Below, piece by piece: positions 35,101 to 50,100 of a stretch of 64,000 bases of DNA (positions within the stretch are counted from its first letter, which is position 1; every line of letters begins with the position of its first letter). Source of the DNA: Climacteris rufus (lineage: Eukaryota; Chordata; Aves; Passeriformes; Climacteridae); assembly GCA_013398175.1 (NCBI GenBank), contig VZRZ01004634.1, forward strand, positions 141,737-205,736. The letters run 5' to 3'. A program made the translations under genes and the position numbers. The notes beneath the pieces are model-generated. The model made no database searches and had not been told where the DNA came from. It saw only the letters and a list, made by a program, of their open reading frames with translations.

Positions 35101-38100
35101 CTTCCCCAGGGGCTCTGCAGAGGTTTGGGGGGCTTGCAGAGCATCCCTGTTTCTGGCAGCGTGGCAGGGGATGGATAGGGATGGGGAGCATCCTGTACAG
35201 CACATGGGGAGTGTTTTAGGGCCAAGACAGACCTGGCAGTAGAGAAACTCAGTGCTTTCTGTGGGGCAGTGGTCCTCCTGGAACTGGGGAGGGGACTGCC
35301 AGCAGCAGCAACATCTCTTAGTGCTGCTCCAGTACTGGTGAATATTAGGTTTGGAAGGGCTTTGCCAGGGTTTGCTTAATTGTCCCGTGGAGCACATGTT
35401 TTAAATCCAGGCTTAGCCATCCGGAGGTGGAGAGCCCTGCCTTGCACCCCCTGGTTTCACCGAGCTGCTGGCTGCACCCTGGCCCAGCCCTGCTGCCAGC
35501 TCCCAGCCTTGGCCAGCACTGCTTCAGAGCAACCCAGGGCAAAGGGCTCCTGTGCTCAGCCTCATCCCAGGCTGGAAAGGGCTGCAGAGAGACCCCAGGT
35601 GCTGCCAGCTCCTGTGAACGGGGCACAGCTCTCCCCCAGAACATCCTGGGCTGCTCTGAGGATTTTTTTAATGCTGGTGCACAGTGCGCATCCCTTGTGG
35701 ATGGAGGCTTGTTCACCCTGGCAGAGAGGCTTTGGTTTTGTTGTTTTTTGAAGGGTAGAGGAGCAAAGTGAGTATAAAAGAGTTGTTACCCTGCCCAAAC
35801 CAAATCCTGGTCTCACAGCCCACGAGGGAATCGCTCCCCAGCTCAGGAGGGACTGCCTTTTTTACCCCAAATTAAGACCAGGTTGTTTATTTGCTCTGTC
35901 TCAAGGCACCTGGGGCTTTCCCTACTTTTGCAGCATCTGATGACTTTCTGCAAGAGGAATTTTTGCAGTGAGAGCAGAGCTATGTGTGCACTCAAGACCT
36001 TGACGCTGAACTTGTCGCTCTTAATTAAACGTGCAGTAACGAGCAGTGCTGGGATGCTGTGGAAGAAGTGGCAGGGGAGATGTTGGGAATACACGAGCTG
36101 GCTGTTAGCTACATCTAAAGCTATTGATTTGTCTTGGAAATGATCCTGAAAATCACCCTTAATTAAAGCAGAACCTTCAAGTGTACCCCCAGTATTTCTG
36201 TCCTGATGTTGGGGCTCCCCTGTGGCCCCCCGTGCTCGGTGCCAGTTTTCTGTCTGCCTTTGGCGACATGAAGTTGGTGCAATGATGAACTGAAGCCTTT
36301 TAAATGCCCCTTCATTAGAAATGCTTCTAATGAGCCAGTGGATAAATGCTGCAGATGTTGCTTGTCCAAGCACTGCTCAGCTGCTGTGACACTTTATGCA
36401 AATCATCATCGAGTTCATTTGGGCAGGGGGATAAAATTCCACAAGGAGAAATAGAGCAGATTTAGTGCTGGTGGGAGACTTGGAGCCATCCATCAGCATG
36501 ACAGCTCTTCAGGGGAGGAGGAAATATCCCTGTGCCTAGAAGGCATCAGTCAAGCACGTGGTTTGCTCAAATTCTGCAGTGTTCTGGGATGGAGAGGTGC
36601 TCCCTAAAATTTAGGAGCCCTGCCTTAAAGGAGGCACTGTCTGGGTGTGCATTTGTGTGTTTCTCCTGGATCCATCTCCACTAGCATGAGGATGATAGAG
36701 AGTATGAGGGGTGGTGTAGATAATGCCCTTGGCTCAGCTGTTTGGGTTTGTGCATTTTTATCAGCCCTGGGAAACATTCAGTTTGCTGGTTCTCAGGTGG
36801 AAGAGTTAGAGATGCTCCTGCAGCAAGCCACTGTCTTGCCCTTTGTGTATAACAGTCTCAGCAGGTCAACACTTGCATTTCTGTAGCTCAAAATGATGTG
36901 GTTTTGGTGTTTTTTAAGAAGAAAAACACTATTGTTTTTTTGCCCTACTCCAGCATGATGTTGTTGTAGCGTGTGTCCCCCACTGTGAATTGAAATGTTC
37001 ATTTGCCAGTCATAACCTCTCCTTTCAGAGTTTAGCCTCTCCTTTCAGAGTTTTTGGGGTTTTAGGGTGAGGAGGAAGTTAACATTTTCCTATTAGAGGT
37101 CTTTGTTGTGAGTGGATTCCCTCTGGGCTCGTGTGTGTCCCCCCAGCCCTGGGTTCTGGCACTGGGCAGGAGTGAGATGTGCAACACTGGGACATCCCTG
37201 TCCGCCCTGTCCCGAGCAGGCACACCTTCTGCCATCCCCTCCTGTCCCCCATGAGGGTTTGCCAGCTGGTGGCACCTGGCAGCAGGCAGAGGAGCCAGAC
37301 CAGAGCGAGACACTGGGGTCAGCAGGTCCTGGAGTCACGGCACAGCTCGGGGAGCGCTGACCTAAATATGGGCTTTGCTTGTCTGTCAGGCAGGGGAGAA
37401 ACTGATGAAAATCTCATTCAGAGGATGGGAAAGGGAGGATTACGCTTTGCCATCTGCCTCCATGCTCAGTGTTGTAAATAATAACAAAAAAGGTAATGAT
37501 CCACAAGTCCCTTAATGGAGATATTTCGCCCTGCTGCCCAAGCACCTCGCCTGTGCCTTGCTGTGTCACGGGCGAAGCACATTTTTCTCCTGAGTCACTG
37601 CCAAGTGGGGCAGAAGGGAATTTTAAGGCTGCAGGGCACCTAGGAGAGCCATGGAGCTGGTGCCTTTCTGTGCCCCCACGCCTGCTACCACACATCCAGG
37701 CTCTTCCCAACCACAGCGTGGTTGGTTTGGACAAAGACATTTACTACAGACGAGTAACTCCTGGAATAACCACCTGTAACTCGTGGGGAATGTGGGATCC
37801 TGCTGCTTTGGGCATAATGACAGAGGATGGGCCAAACCACCTGTGCTGGTGACCCCAGCTTAGCCCAGGACTGCATTAATGTAAATTAATGAAGAGAAGT
37901 TTGTTTGATTTAGTGCAGAGATGAAGGGGGATGCTGTGGGCATCCACACAGTGGCTGCAAATAAAGTCCTTTAGCTTTTTTTTTATTTCTGCAAGAACTT
38001 CTTTGAATTATCTCCATGGAGTGATCTTTAACACTGGTTTAAAAAAGAAAATAGGGAAAAGAAAAATGACACCCAGAGTGTGTGATATGACTGCTTTTAA

Positions 38101-41100
38101 TTCAAAGTACAGCTTGTACTTTGCTCTTACTTGAGAAGAGCATGGTTTGGGAAAACTTAATTTTAGTAATAGGTGGCTGAAGGGTGGTTTTTGGTCTGTT
38201 TCAGTGTAAGCTGCTTAATCATTCACGTGCTGTATGTGTAAATATAAATGTTCTTGGGAGGCCAGGTCTGGTGCTCATGGTAGTTTTTGTTTTGTTTATA
38301 TTTTTTGTCCTCTTCTAAAGCACCCAGCGATACCGGACCACTGGACAATATAGAATGAGGTTAGCAGTAAGCCCACTGCAAAGGGAGAAAAGTAGAGGTG
38401 TGCTTGCTTTACAGAGAGAAATACACAGAGATTTGTCCCAATTTCCACATTGTTCATTTGAGTTTTTGAAAAATCACTGTTTCTGTTTTCTACTAGAATC
38501 CTTTCATAAGGTTTTCTTAACCTTTGTGGAAGAACCTTTGTCATGAGATCCTATATCTGAACCTCTGTGACTGAATTCCTGATGGTGAGGTGGTTATTGC
38601 TATTTTATTGCCAGTATTGTGGGTTTTCTGCTGGACGCTCCCTCTGCCTGCATTTTGCTGGAAGGATGCCCCTGGAAAAATGCCCTTGACCCAGGAGCAA
38701 TGAAAACTTCCCAGGGTCAGCTGTGGGTATTGGCATTCCTGAAATAACTCAGAGGATTAAAAACCAGTAATAATAAAGATGGATTTGCTGATTTCCAGCT
38801 TGCCATGAAGACTTGCAACCTCCAAACGGCCCAGACGAAACTGAGATCGCTAATTTTTAATATTTTTTACTTAATGGAAGATTATACAATTTTCTTAATG
38901 TAATGAAAATGATTCTCTGTCCACACAGTTGTAAGTCCTTGCCTGCAGACCAGCATCTCTCCTCGCTGAGGTGGAGCACATTGCCCAGGGCTTGCTGGAA
39001 GTGCCTTTGGCCAGCACTGAGGGCTTTGAAACAGTAAAACAAGACCTGCCTCTTCTAATTTAATGTTGGTCTTAATCTGCATCCGCAGCAGCAGCCTGCT
39101 AAAATCTAAATCAAATCAGGAGGTGGGGATTGAATTTATTAAGCTTCTGCTTAAGCTGGGTGGAATAATGCAAGAGGCTTCGAGAGCACTGAATGGCTTT
39201 AGTTTTACTGGGGATCCGGTTAAAAAAACTCCCAAAGCAAACCAGACTTTTTGTTTGTTTGTTTTATTTTTTATTTTTTTGTTTCTTGAGAGGCTGAGCA
39301 TGCAGAACTATTTCCAGTTAATTTTAGTGCATTGTTTAAAGGCATCCTCGAGGACTGAAGGAATGTTTTTCTTTAAAAAAAAAAAAAGAGAGAGAGAGAA
39401 AAAATGTGTGGTAACGCTGGAGTGTCTGGGGGTTGAGTGGTTTGCCCAGGGTTGTGTCTCCTGAGCCCAAAGTCAAATTAATCCTTCATTCTCAGTGCTT
39501 GGAGACGGACCCAGGTGCCCTCTCCCTCTTTAACAAGCTTCTCCAGGAGCTGGGGAAGGCAGGACAGGGATTGTGGAATGCTGTGATGATGCTGGAGGTG
39601 TGATTGTGGCAGCAGCAGCTCACAGGGGTGGGCATCTGCCAGCGCCCTGGTTTTGGTGGCACGGTGACTCTGAGCTCTGTGGGGTTGTTTGTCAAACAGA
39701 GGGGCTGTGGGGCTGCTCTGGAGGGAGCAGGGAATGCAGGGGAGGTGGGAATGCTGCTCCAGTGTGACCCCACCAAGGGCTGCCCCCCAGCCCCGTCAGG
39801 TTCTAATTAGAGCTGGCCTTGTGAAGATGCACCAGTGACAAAGTGCTGTTGTTCAGGGCTGTGTGGTTTGACATTTCTGGGATTTATGGGCAAAAAGGGA
39901 GGCTTGGATGGGGTTTGTCCAGCAGCCTGCCCTGCCTGGGGGCGAGCACTTGCAGGAGCACAGCAGGGAGGGGAGGGTGATGGAAAGGCACAGCAGAGTG
40001 GATGGTGTTCCCCTTTTTGGATGCTTGGAGAAGTGCATTCACAGCAGCCTGTGCTGACAGCCCTTGGCTCTGCAGCAGGATGGGCAGTGCTTGATCACAT
40101 TTGGGATCTGCCAGCCAGGGAACAAATTATCCCCAGGGCTCCCAAGGCCTTGCAGACATCTCTGTCCTGGTGCCTTCTGTCCTGCGTGACCGCTTGCTCG
40201 TGTGTGTGTACACAAAGGCTTGGAAAATCAGTTCTATTACTATTAAACTCTGTAGTTTAGTGGTCAGGGTGGCTGGTGGGCTGTGGTGTTTCCCTCCACC
40301 AGGCTGTGGGCAGTGGATGCTGAGAGCTGCCAGCCTTCACCCTCCTCCTGTCACACCTGGGTGGCTCCTGGCCGTGGCTGGTGATGCATTGCTGAGGGTG
40401 GCCCATGTGACCTCTGGCTGCTGCTGGAGCTGTACCCAAATTTCACCTACAAAGCATTCACAAGCACCCCATTTTGGGTTTCTCTGGGGTCAGCATGTCC
40501 CTGTCTGCATCTGCCTGTCCAGGCAGGTCCATGGCTCAGCCCAGCCCTGTGTGCAGGTGGAAACTTTGCAGGGTTGCCAAGACCAGCAACATCTTGTTTC
40601 TAAGGCTGCCTTGAGGTGGTACATCCTGATCCTTGGCTATTTTCGGCATTTCTATAGCGTGTCTGAATCCTGCATTTTGCCATCCAGCTGGCACTGGATG
40701 AATCCACAGTGGTGAGGGCGATGGGGCAGTCAGGGTGCTTTGCAGAGCTGCAGCTCTGGTCTGTAAAGTCCTTCTTGTTGCCTTGGAGCCTGGAGAAATG
40801 GGTGAGCAAAGTGAGTGATGCATCATCACCTCTCCAACTGCACCTACTCCTTCTCCCAAGGGCCATCCAGAGATGGGGTTCCTGGCCATGCTGGGGATGT
40901 GGCATCTCTTGCAATGCTGCTTGCTGGAGGGGACAAGGGCTCCCAAACCAGCTCCTTCCCCATTGCAGCCTCCCTTTGTCATGGGAGGGAGAGCTCTGAA
41001 GGCTCATGGAATGCCAGTGCTGGTGTGCAGATGAAATACAAGTTTTTAACTTTTTTCCCCACTCCGTGATAAAAATGTTGTTCTGGGAATACAATTGTGT

Positions 41101-44100
41101 GGCTCCATTAACATCTAAGGGTTCCTGCTGCTGTAGCTATTGAGCAGCTCTAAAAATAATTACGTGTGATATGTACAAAAATCTATTGCTTTTCAGCTGC
41201 ATAGCAGCCTGTTGGGTGGTGGCTGCTGCTGTTTTAACTCATTGATTGCTACAAAATGTTATTTGGCCATTGTGGTCTGGGGTTTGCTTTTAAGATGAAA
41301 GCCAAACTCCGGTACTGTGGTGCTGCTGTTGCTTGAATTTTCTTGGATGTCGCCCAACCCTTTGTGTCCCCAGTAAGAACGATGTTATGTAGTTCTTATT
41401 TCAATCAACAAGAGCAATAGGGGGGAGACATGCCCCCAAAATGCCAATAAATTAGTGATTATGGAAGGGTTCCTGTTGACTCTGTGTTGGCTGGATGAGC
41501 CCAGCATCAGCCTGGCTTTGTGGCTCCAACAGCCAAAGCCTTCATGGGCACTTGGGCTGGACTGCACAGTCTGCCTTGGGGATTTCCCCTTGGTGGCCCT
41601 AAGTCTGTAGATGCAAAAAAGGTTCATTTTAACCTAATTAATGAATCTGTTTAAATCTGAGGATGCTCCTGGAGCCCTGAAGCCTGTTTGTGTTTTCACC
41701 TCCTGCTGAAGGAGGTTTGGTGTCATTGTTGGCTTACCTCGGACCATGGCCATGGGTTTGTGTCTGGGCTTGCTCTGTGGGGGCCAAACTTCCTAGTTTT
41801 GTGCAAAATAAACATGCTTTGGTGTAGGGTCTGCTGGGGGTGAATTGTGTTATTTCATACAAGCTTCTGGACGGCTGCTTTTTTTTTTGTTTCCCCTGGG
41901 AAATTACATTCCATGTTTACCATGAGAGTCTACCCTGTATTGTTGGATTGGTAACAAGCCAGTGTACACCTTGTCCAGGAGAAAATTAAACTGAAAAATT
42001 AGACTTCTGGTCTATAATTTACACCATGAATTAAAACTGGAATTTTTTTGTCTCTTACTAAAATAAATGGTTTAGCTGCTGCACTGACTTTACAATGAGT
42101 GTGAGACTGTATTAATGGAGAATTCATTTATTTCTCATTTAATTTCCTGGGGTTTCCTCATGTTTAAACTTTTTCTTTCTTTTCTTTTTCACCTCTCCAG
42201 TACACTAGGGTTTGGATTCCTGACCCTGATGAAGTTTGGAGATCGGCAGAAATTATCAAGGATTACAAAGAGGGAGATAAAAGCCTCCAGCTGAAACTTG
42301 AAGATGAAACTGTAAGCTTTTGAACGTCGTTATTCTTTTTAGTAATTTAAAGCCTTGAATTAATGTGTGAAGAAGCCTGAGCCATATAATGGTTTCTGTG
42401 AAGTAGTTTAAAATGTGTTTTATTGCCTTAACACTTCAGGTTTTCCCTGCCTGCTCCCTCCCTAGACACTTGAGTTGCAGTGGGTTGCAAGAAAAGCCCT
42501 TGACCTCCATCATCTCTTTTCATCCCCTGGCAAACTTGTAATAGTCTGTGATATCAGGATGTATTTTTTTTTAATAGCAGCAGTATGTTAGAAACGCCAG
42601 TTTGTGCTTTTTGCTGCTGAACAAATTGTGGAGAGCACGGCTGGTGGCATCTGCTCCACCTCGGGTGCTGATGGAAAACCCACACACAGCTCGGAGGTGA
42701 CTGCTGTGCAACAGCTTTCTCCACGCCTTAGTTCTTACTAAGTATAATGTTACACAAACCTCTTTTTTCTCTGTTTTATTTTTAAATAAAAAAGGCATTT
42801 AAAAGACAAAAGCACGAAACTCATTTAAATGTAGATGTTTTCTAGCAAGCACTGGTTCCAAATGCACAAACAGCCCCGGCTGTGGCGTGCGTGCAGCCAG
42901 CAATAAATCATCCCCAGAGCAGGCTAGGGAGGAGCAGCTGCTCTCAGTTCCACACAAAAAGCTGGTGGAATGGGACTTTGGGTGACAGCAGGGAACTGCA
43001 GATGAAGTTAACCATGGCATTTGCATCAGGTTTGGTTTATGTGAAGGGAATGGCCCTGCTGTGTACCCACCATGAGCTGCCTGGTGTAGCAGGAAGAGTA
43101 AATACATTTTTGTGAAGAATTTCACCTAGACCAGCTTTCTTCATCGGGTGGGTGGGGGTTCCTGAGCTGTCTAGGGGGTGATCTGCTCCATTGATTAGAA
43201 GAGTTAATAGAGGCCATGTACTCCAAATTCAACACACTCTGAGCAGGGCAAGTGATCCAGATCCCCTCCTGGCTGCGGGGGATATTTTCACCATATTGCT
43301 GAATGAGAAGATAGAGAACAGGAGTGAGACATGGCTGATTAGGCTGTTCATCAAAATGGTGTTTCTTTCAGAGCAGCACAAGCAGCACCAGCTGCTGCCA
43401 GGTTTATGAGTGTGCCAGGTTTGCAAAGATGTTGGGATCTGCACCCAGTGCTTGGTGCTGCTCCTTCTTCCTGCCTCAGCCTCTGATGCTTTTGTTGTCC
43501 TGCTCAATTTGCTCTTCCAGCATGGGGCAGCTTTCTGGGGAGGATAAAGGATGGATGCCTTTTTACCTTCCACAGTGATAAATCTGGATGAGGAGATGCC
43601 CAGATGCCACCCCGCTATCCCTTGGAAGTACCAGGCACAGAATCATTACAGAATCACAGAATGGGTTGGGTTGGAAGGGACCTTAAAGCTTGTCCAGTCC
43701 GTCCCCCTGCCATGGGCAGGGACACCTTCCACTATCCCAGGTGGCTCCAAGCCCCGTCCAACCCGGCCTTGGACACTTCCAGGGATGGGGCAGCCACAGC
43801 TTCTCTGTGATGCCAGGGCCTTCCCATCCTCACAGCCAGGAATTCCTTCCCAATATCCCATCTGACCCTGCCCTCAGGCACTGGGAGGCCATTCCCTCTT
43901 GTCCTGTCCCTCCATCCCTTGTCCCCAGTCCCTCTCCAGCTCTCCTGGAGCCCCTTTAGGCCCTGGCAGGGGCTCTGAGCTCTCCCTGGAGCCTTCTCTG
44001 CTCCAGGTGAGCACCCCCAGCTCTCCCAGCCTGGCTCCAGAGCAGAGGGGCTCCAGCCCTGGAGCAGCTCCGTGGCCTCCTCTGGACTTGCTCCAGCAGC

Positions 44101-47100
44101 TCCACATCTTCCTCGTGTTGGGAGCCCCAGGGCTGGGCACAGGTGGGTGCCTGGGTGCCCATCTCATCCACAGCACCTGCTTTCTTCCACTTGTGCTCAG
44201 GCTGCCGAAGTACATCTGCTCATATTGCTGGCTGCTGCAAGCCCCATCCTTCTTTCCATGTTGAGATCCCCAGCAGTTTTAGTTCTTGGGCAGGAATTAT
44301 TTTTGTTCTCTTTAATCTGGATATTTCCCTGGAAACTAAGGGGGCTAAGGAGTCCTGCAAGGTCTAAGCTTTTTGTGCAGCTGAGTTCAGGATCAGCAGT
44401 GTTAAAGTACAAGGAGATGAAAGCATTACCAGGTGTTGTAGGTAGTAGCTTAATAAGCTTGTCTCTGTCATGGTGAAGCATGGAATATCTCATTTTGGGA
44501 TTCTGCGATACACCCAGGGTCTCTGGAAGCACCCTGTTTGATGCTTTTCTGTGAGAAGCCCTGCCTGGATCCAGTCATGTTGGACTGAAAAGCTCTAGCA
44601 AAGGGGCATAGCACTTGTGTGCATCAGGTTGGAGATACCCAGGGCACATATCTTCAGGGGATTCAAAGCTGTGCAAAGCCTTTTGTTCCTGACAGCCAAC
44701 ATGCATTACCCAGCTGTTCAGCGCTTCTCTTTTGTCCTTGTGCTTTAAGTGAATTTTCATGGGTTTTGTGGTTTCTGGCTCTGCTCTGTATGCAGGAGTA
44801 CTCCCTCCGAATGAAGAGATGACTTTTAAATATCACAAGGCATCCCTGGTGTGTTTGCCATTAAGATGTGAGACTGAGTGCAGGCTCTTGAAAATTGGCA
44901 TTGACAACATGGAATTGGAGGATAAAACCAGCCTGAGGTTGTCAGACATGCTGAGAGAGCCTGTCATTGTGCACTTGTGTCAGCTTTCCTGTGCTGCTGG
45001 GGCAGTGATCCAGTGCCCAGTGCAGTGGTAGTGGTGCCTTTTGGCTTGGAAAATGGGGTTCCCTCCTTCTGCTGGGTCCCGAGCCTTGGGACCCCTTTCT
45101 GAGGCACCCTGTGGGAAGCAGCATCTCTGGCAATCTTTTTTCCTCCTCTGTAAAGAAAAAAACTACAGTTTTTCTGTAGTTGATGGCTCTGTTGCTCATT
45201 TGGGGACGAGTCAAAAATAGCATAAGGCTGCACATATGCCAACTTCAGCAGCGTAACCTGGCTCCTCAGACACTTCAGCAGCAGTGCTTCTCCATGTCCT
45301 CTCTGCCTCAAGGGGTGTCAGGTTTTGGGTGTAAAAGTAACATGAATTAAAAATTGGTTGAGAAATCTCTGATGGTAAGAACGTGGTCTAGTTTGAAATG
45401 AGGCTGCTTTTCCCAGGGCAGGAAGGTGCTTAGATGAGATGAAGCTATGGTGTTCTGTATGATGCCTGCTACTGCTCAGAGCTGGCTAGAGGCTGTTTGC
45501 CCCAAGGCTGGCCTGAACACGACTCAGGTGTGCTCAGGTTGGTGCTTGTGGACCATCAGTGTCCAGCAGGACCATGTGATGATCAGCTCAACACCATTAC
45601 CAGAGGGATGACCTGTCCCCTGGTCCAGGTCCCTATAGCATTTATCATCAAGGGGCTTTTAATTTAATTTAGAGCAGGATATGTAAGTATTTTATGGTAG
45701 CAGGAGTTGTGCTTGGCGAAGTTGGCAGACATGAAAGTGCTTGGCAAAGTTGGCAGACATGAAAGGAGCTGTTTGTTTTTGTGTTCCCATGTTCCTCGTG
45801 TGTGTCTCCTCAGCTCTACGAATACCCCATCGACCTCCAGGGGAGCGAGCTGCCCTTCCTGCGCAACCCCGACATCCTGGTGGGGGAGAATGACCTGACA
45901 GCCCTGAGCTACCTGCACGAGCCTGCCATCCTGCACAACCTCAAAGTCAGGTTCCTCGAGTCCAACCACATCTACACCTACTGTGGTGAGTGTCCAGGCC
46001 ACACGTGCAGCTCCTGGAAAGTGCTGGGGCCACAGAGGAACCCCTGGAGACCATAAAGCAGGGGCTGCAGCGTGAGGAAAGTCTGGAGGCTGTGGGGTGG
46101 GGATGGGTGGGAGACATGAGTGTGTGTCCAAAGGCCATAAAACCAGAGGTGGTTTTTGAGGGCTGATGCTCTGTGAGCTTCCTGAGCTCATGGTCCATCA
46201 ACTCTTAGTGGGAACATCTCAGATGAGTCTGAGACCAGCCTTGCATGTGCTTGGCAGCTCCCAAAGGGAAAAAGTAGGACCTAGCAAACAGTGGGGAACA
46301 GCAGCATGCCAGGAAGAGTGAGCTGCTGAGAAATGTCCATAGATTTTTGCAATTTTTCGTCCTGAAAAATTGCAAAAGTCCTTCCAGCGCTGCTGTTTCC
46401 TTCCTTTTCTTGGTGGCTTTGGAAGTTGTCTAACTCCTGGATTCAGAGCAGGGGGAGGGAAGGTGTGAACGTGGGTTTGTGGGTTGTGGGGAAGTTGGCT
46501 TGCCAAAGCTCTTCAGGACAGCAGTTACCTGTGAATGGACAGCAACAAATTGCAACTTGGAATTGCAAAATTAAAAAGAAAGGAAAGAAGGCAATTCATA
46601 GAACCCCAGACTTGTTTGGGTTGGAAGGGATTTTAAGGATCATCCCATTGCACCCCCTGCCGTGGGTAGGGACACCTTCCACTATCCCAGGTTGCTCCAA
46701 GCCCCATCCAACCTGGCCTTGGACACTTCCAGGGATCCAGGGGCAGCCACAGCTTCTCTGGAAAACCTGTGTGAGCCAGGAATTCCTTCCCAATGTCCCA
46801 TCTAACCTGGCCCTCTGGCAGTGGGAAGCCATTCCCCCTTGTCCTGTTAAAGCTGGTGTGTACAGCTGTCATTTAGTGTTGAAGTTTAAGTTTGTTGAGG
46901 AAATGCTTGGCAGGAGGAGATGATTTTTTAAAACCATGCCCCTGAAACACACAGCCTCTGTGGCTGTTGGTAGAGTTAACTTTTAGTATTTAATGATGTG
47001 TAGTGTTGGACTGCTGGCAGGACTTGCAGCCTTTTGCAGCTGCACGTGTGCCTTCAGTCATCTGCAAACCTGATCTCACCCAAAATTAGTGAGGTTTCAT

Positions 47101-50100
47101 AAGTGCAGCTTCTCATGAGGGTTCACAATCACCTTGAGCACAGCGTCGCATCAGTGGAAATACAGAGGTTTGGGCTTTAGCTGCAAAGCTCTGCATGGGA
47201 GCAGCATACCTCGTGCTGTGGTTATAAAGTGGTTGGGAAGGGCAGGAAGGTGCTTATCTGAGGTGGGGACAGCCCTCCAGCTTGGTTTGCATCGTAGTTT
47301 TGGTGGCTGAGGGAAAAGTGGTGACCTGAGCAGAGCCGGGAAGCAAACAGGCAGGGGCAGGGCTGGGTGAATGTCCTGCAGAGGCAGGTGATGTGACAGT
47401 CACTGACTTTTGCTATCTGTGGTGGGTTAGATGACATCTCCTGGTGTTTGCTGCACGCTGAGGGTTCCTGTGCTCCTGTAATTGGAGTGTGGCCGAGCCC
47501 TGGAGCGGCCGGGCTGGGAGCACAGCACGCAGCCTCACAGCCCCACAGGTGCTCCTGGAGCTCCTTGTGCAGGTCTCAGCTGTCCCTGCGACCTGGGAGT
47601 GCTTCATGTGGGGCTGTGTCAGTGCCTGGGTGCAGAGCAGCTCCCTGAGCACCACGCCTGGCCTGGCCTCTCATTAGCTGCCAGCTCACTGCCTCCTCCA
47701 GCGTGCCCGCAGCTGCAGGGAGACAGACATCAAAGCTCCAGAGCAGGCTCTGGCATTCCTTTCCTGTGATTTATGCACTTCAGTTTGATTTGGGCACATT
47801 CTTTGTTAGGAGCCTCTGCTTGTAACTGAAGCCAGGGGAAAACCTGGGATGTTTGTTTGGGTCTAGCAGAGTTTTGGTTGCATGGAAATTGCTTTTATGA
47901 AGCGATGGCTCAGGCTGTGTTGATCTCTCCTCACTCCTCCTGCAAAGTCTGTCTTCACACAGTGGAGATTATTACGTATTTTTGCTCTTCTCACCAGTTT
48001 TCTGTGTCTCCTCTGTAGCTCTACAGGAGCTTGCTGCACAGCCCTTTGAAGGAGGTGCCGAGATAAGAATTAGGAGCCCTTCCCCATTCACTGCTCACCC
48101 TTTCATTTCCTTTCAGTCATTGTATTTTAAAAAGCTTATTGGAACAACTAACTGCAAAGCCTGGAAAGCCTGAGGTGACAACTCCCTGCCTGGTTTGTAA
48201 TGTGCCTGCCTGTCTGTCTGTCCTCAGGTATCGTGCTCGTGGCCATCAACCCCTATGAGCATCTGCCAATCTACGAGCAGGATGTCATCTACGCCTACAG
48301 CGGCCAGAAAATGGGGGACATGGACCCCCACATCTTTGCTGTGGCTGAGGAAGCCTATCAGCAGATGGCCAGGTCAGTGGGGGCTCAGCCATGGGGGGTT
48401 TGGGTCAAACGTGGGCAGAGATGCCACTAAATACTCCAGATACTCGATGAAAGTGAAGCCGTGGAAAAGGGTGTGGTGGAGGTCAGGTATTTCCAATTAA
48501 TTCTGCCTAATGACTTCACCCCGTTGTTGCACCCAGACTGCTGGGATTGAGTAGATGGCAGGGGGAAAGGGCACAAAATCTGATTCTCTGTTAAATGAGA
48601 AACATTGGAGGTAATTAAATTTTTAATTCTCTGAGCTTCTAAAATACCATGTCCATGTAGAGAGCGGGTGCCAGGGCAGAATTTAAGACAATTGGTGTGT
48701 ACAAATGTTAGTGAAATGATCCTATGCTTTCTCACCTGCCTCAGACTTGGGGATTCGGCAGTGGATCCCTCTCTGGTTGCTGCTTGGATGAGTTTCCTGG
48801 AAGAAATTCAAACCACTCTGTGAATGTCACGTATAATAGCTTAGAGTAAACCACATTTCAGATAATTCGGTGACATAATCAAACTAAACCCAGAAGATAA
48901 TGGTAGTTGTTGTTTTATGGAGACATTGTGATTTTGAATTAGGAGGTGACTGGCAGGTATTTGTAGATATTTATGAATCCTTCAAGGCAGTGTTTTCACC
49001 AGATGGAGATGGTGAGGGTTTTACTTTGTTTATTTCTGTGCTTGCTGTGTTGCTGGGGACAAACGTAGGATTTTGTTCTTAACAGATAAGTCATGATGTG
49101 AGAGAGAATTTAGAGGAAACTGAAAATTGTTGTACCAGGGATGACTTTATTGTAGTTGTCTGAACTCACACAGTGTGTTTGTGTTTGCTTGTGGATTAGC
49201 TGACATTTCTGTACAACCCTGGCTTTTAATAGCAAGAGTAAGCACTGAATCATTTTCCTAGGATTGCAACCTGTTTTCTGCTGTGTCTGGGCACCTTACT
49301 GGTGAGTTAGGATTCATTTCTAATCAAAAATGTGCCAGAGTTCAGTCCAGAAATGTATCTGGAGGAATGCTGTGGAGATCAGATGGATTGCACCCAAACT
49401 GAGTCCAGCCTGCAGTTCACTCCTGCAAGTGCTTGTGCTTTGGGCAAAACTACTTTGAGAAGACTTCAGGAATTTGAGGAGCTGCCTGTAGAAAGAGGAA
49501 GGCTCAGGATTTAGTCCTTTTTGTGTGCATGCAGGCTGAGCAGCAAGCTGCATCGTTCCTTTTAGGAGATGTCAGCGTTTTGCTGACCAACATGAACAGC
49601 ATCCATGGGTTTTGCTGGGCAAGGGTCTAAAATACAAGGCAACAAGTTGCTTTTCTGCTGAAGTTTGTACCATTTTTCCACATTCCTGTGTAATTTTGCG
49701 GGCAGCAGGCTAACAATGACTCTGCTTTCCTCATTACCGGAATAAAGCTACTTTTGACAGCAACTCATAATTGATAACTGCTGTCTCTGGGTGGTTCAGG
49801 CTGCTCTGTTTTCAAGGGGACAGGAAAATAACCACCTTCAGAGCTCTTAAGCAAGGTGCTCACTGTTCAGAGCTCCTCTGGCGCTCTGTGTTTGGGGCTG
49901 TTATTATGGAAATTGCAGGCTTGGGTACTAAAGAGTGTTTCAAACGGGGCTGAGAGGAGATTGGGATGTGGATTATAGGAATCTACCTGGTTATTTGAAA
50001 TGTACCTTAAAATGTAGCACACTGAGTTTTAAATCTGAGAGCTTGTGGGTGGGTGTTGTGTTCTCTGCAGTTTGATCCCAGCTTTTCCCTCCACGGTGCT

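Larger units (their letters stand above)
14118..42200 (+). other. MYO5B: MYO5B intron 1 (28 kb)
   Basis: This phase-0 intron runs from gtgagt to ctccag. It holds six CR1 pieces (21184, 28420, 29029, 30588, 31215 and 33356), the antisense retroviral end at 28578-29009, a one-base gap at 28577 and a 249-base gap at 30339-30587. A short CpG-rich patch lies near 18765-18840. TAATTA-type AT-rich clusters occur near 15715-15770, 33970-34000 and 34580-34620. Open frames are short and unlike known proteins. Intron 1 enhancers are plausible but not demonstrable here. Confidence 0.8.
42312..45813 (+). other. MYO5B: MYO5B intron 2
   Basis: This is a 3.5 kb phase-0 intron. A CR1 fragment occupies about 43637-44165, and the 28-bp tandem duplication sits at the 3' end. 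A 90-codon open frame near 44759-45031 has no family resemblance and is not called. Confidence 0.8.

Noticed and set aside
44759..45031. 90-codon open frame with a protein-like second half in MYO5B intron 2
   Set aside because: It looks somewhat protein-like by composition, but I recognise no family, and it lacks splice partners in frame. Kept out pending a database search.
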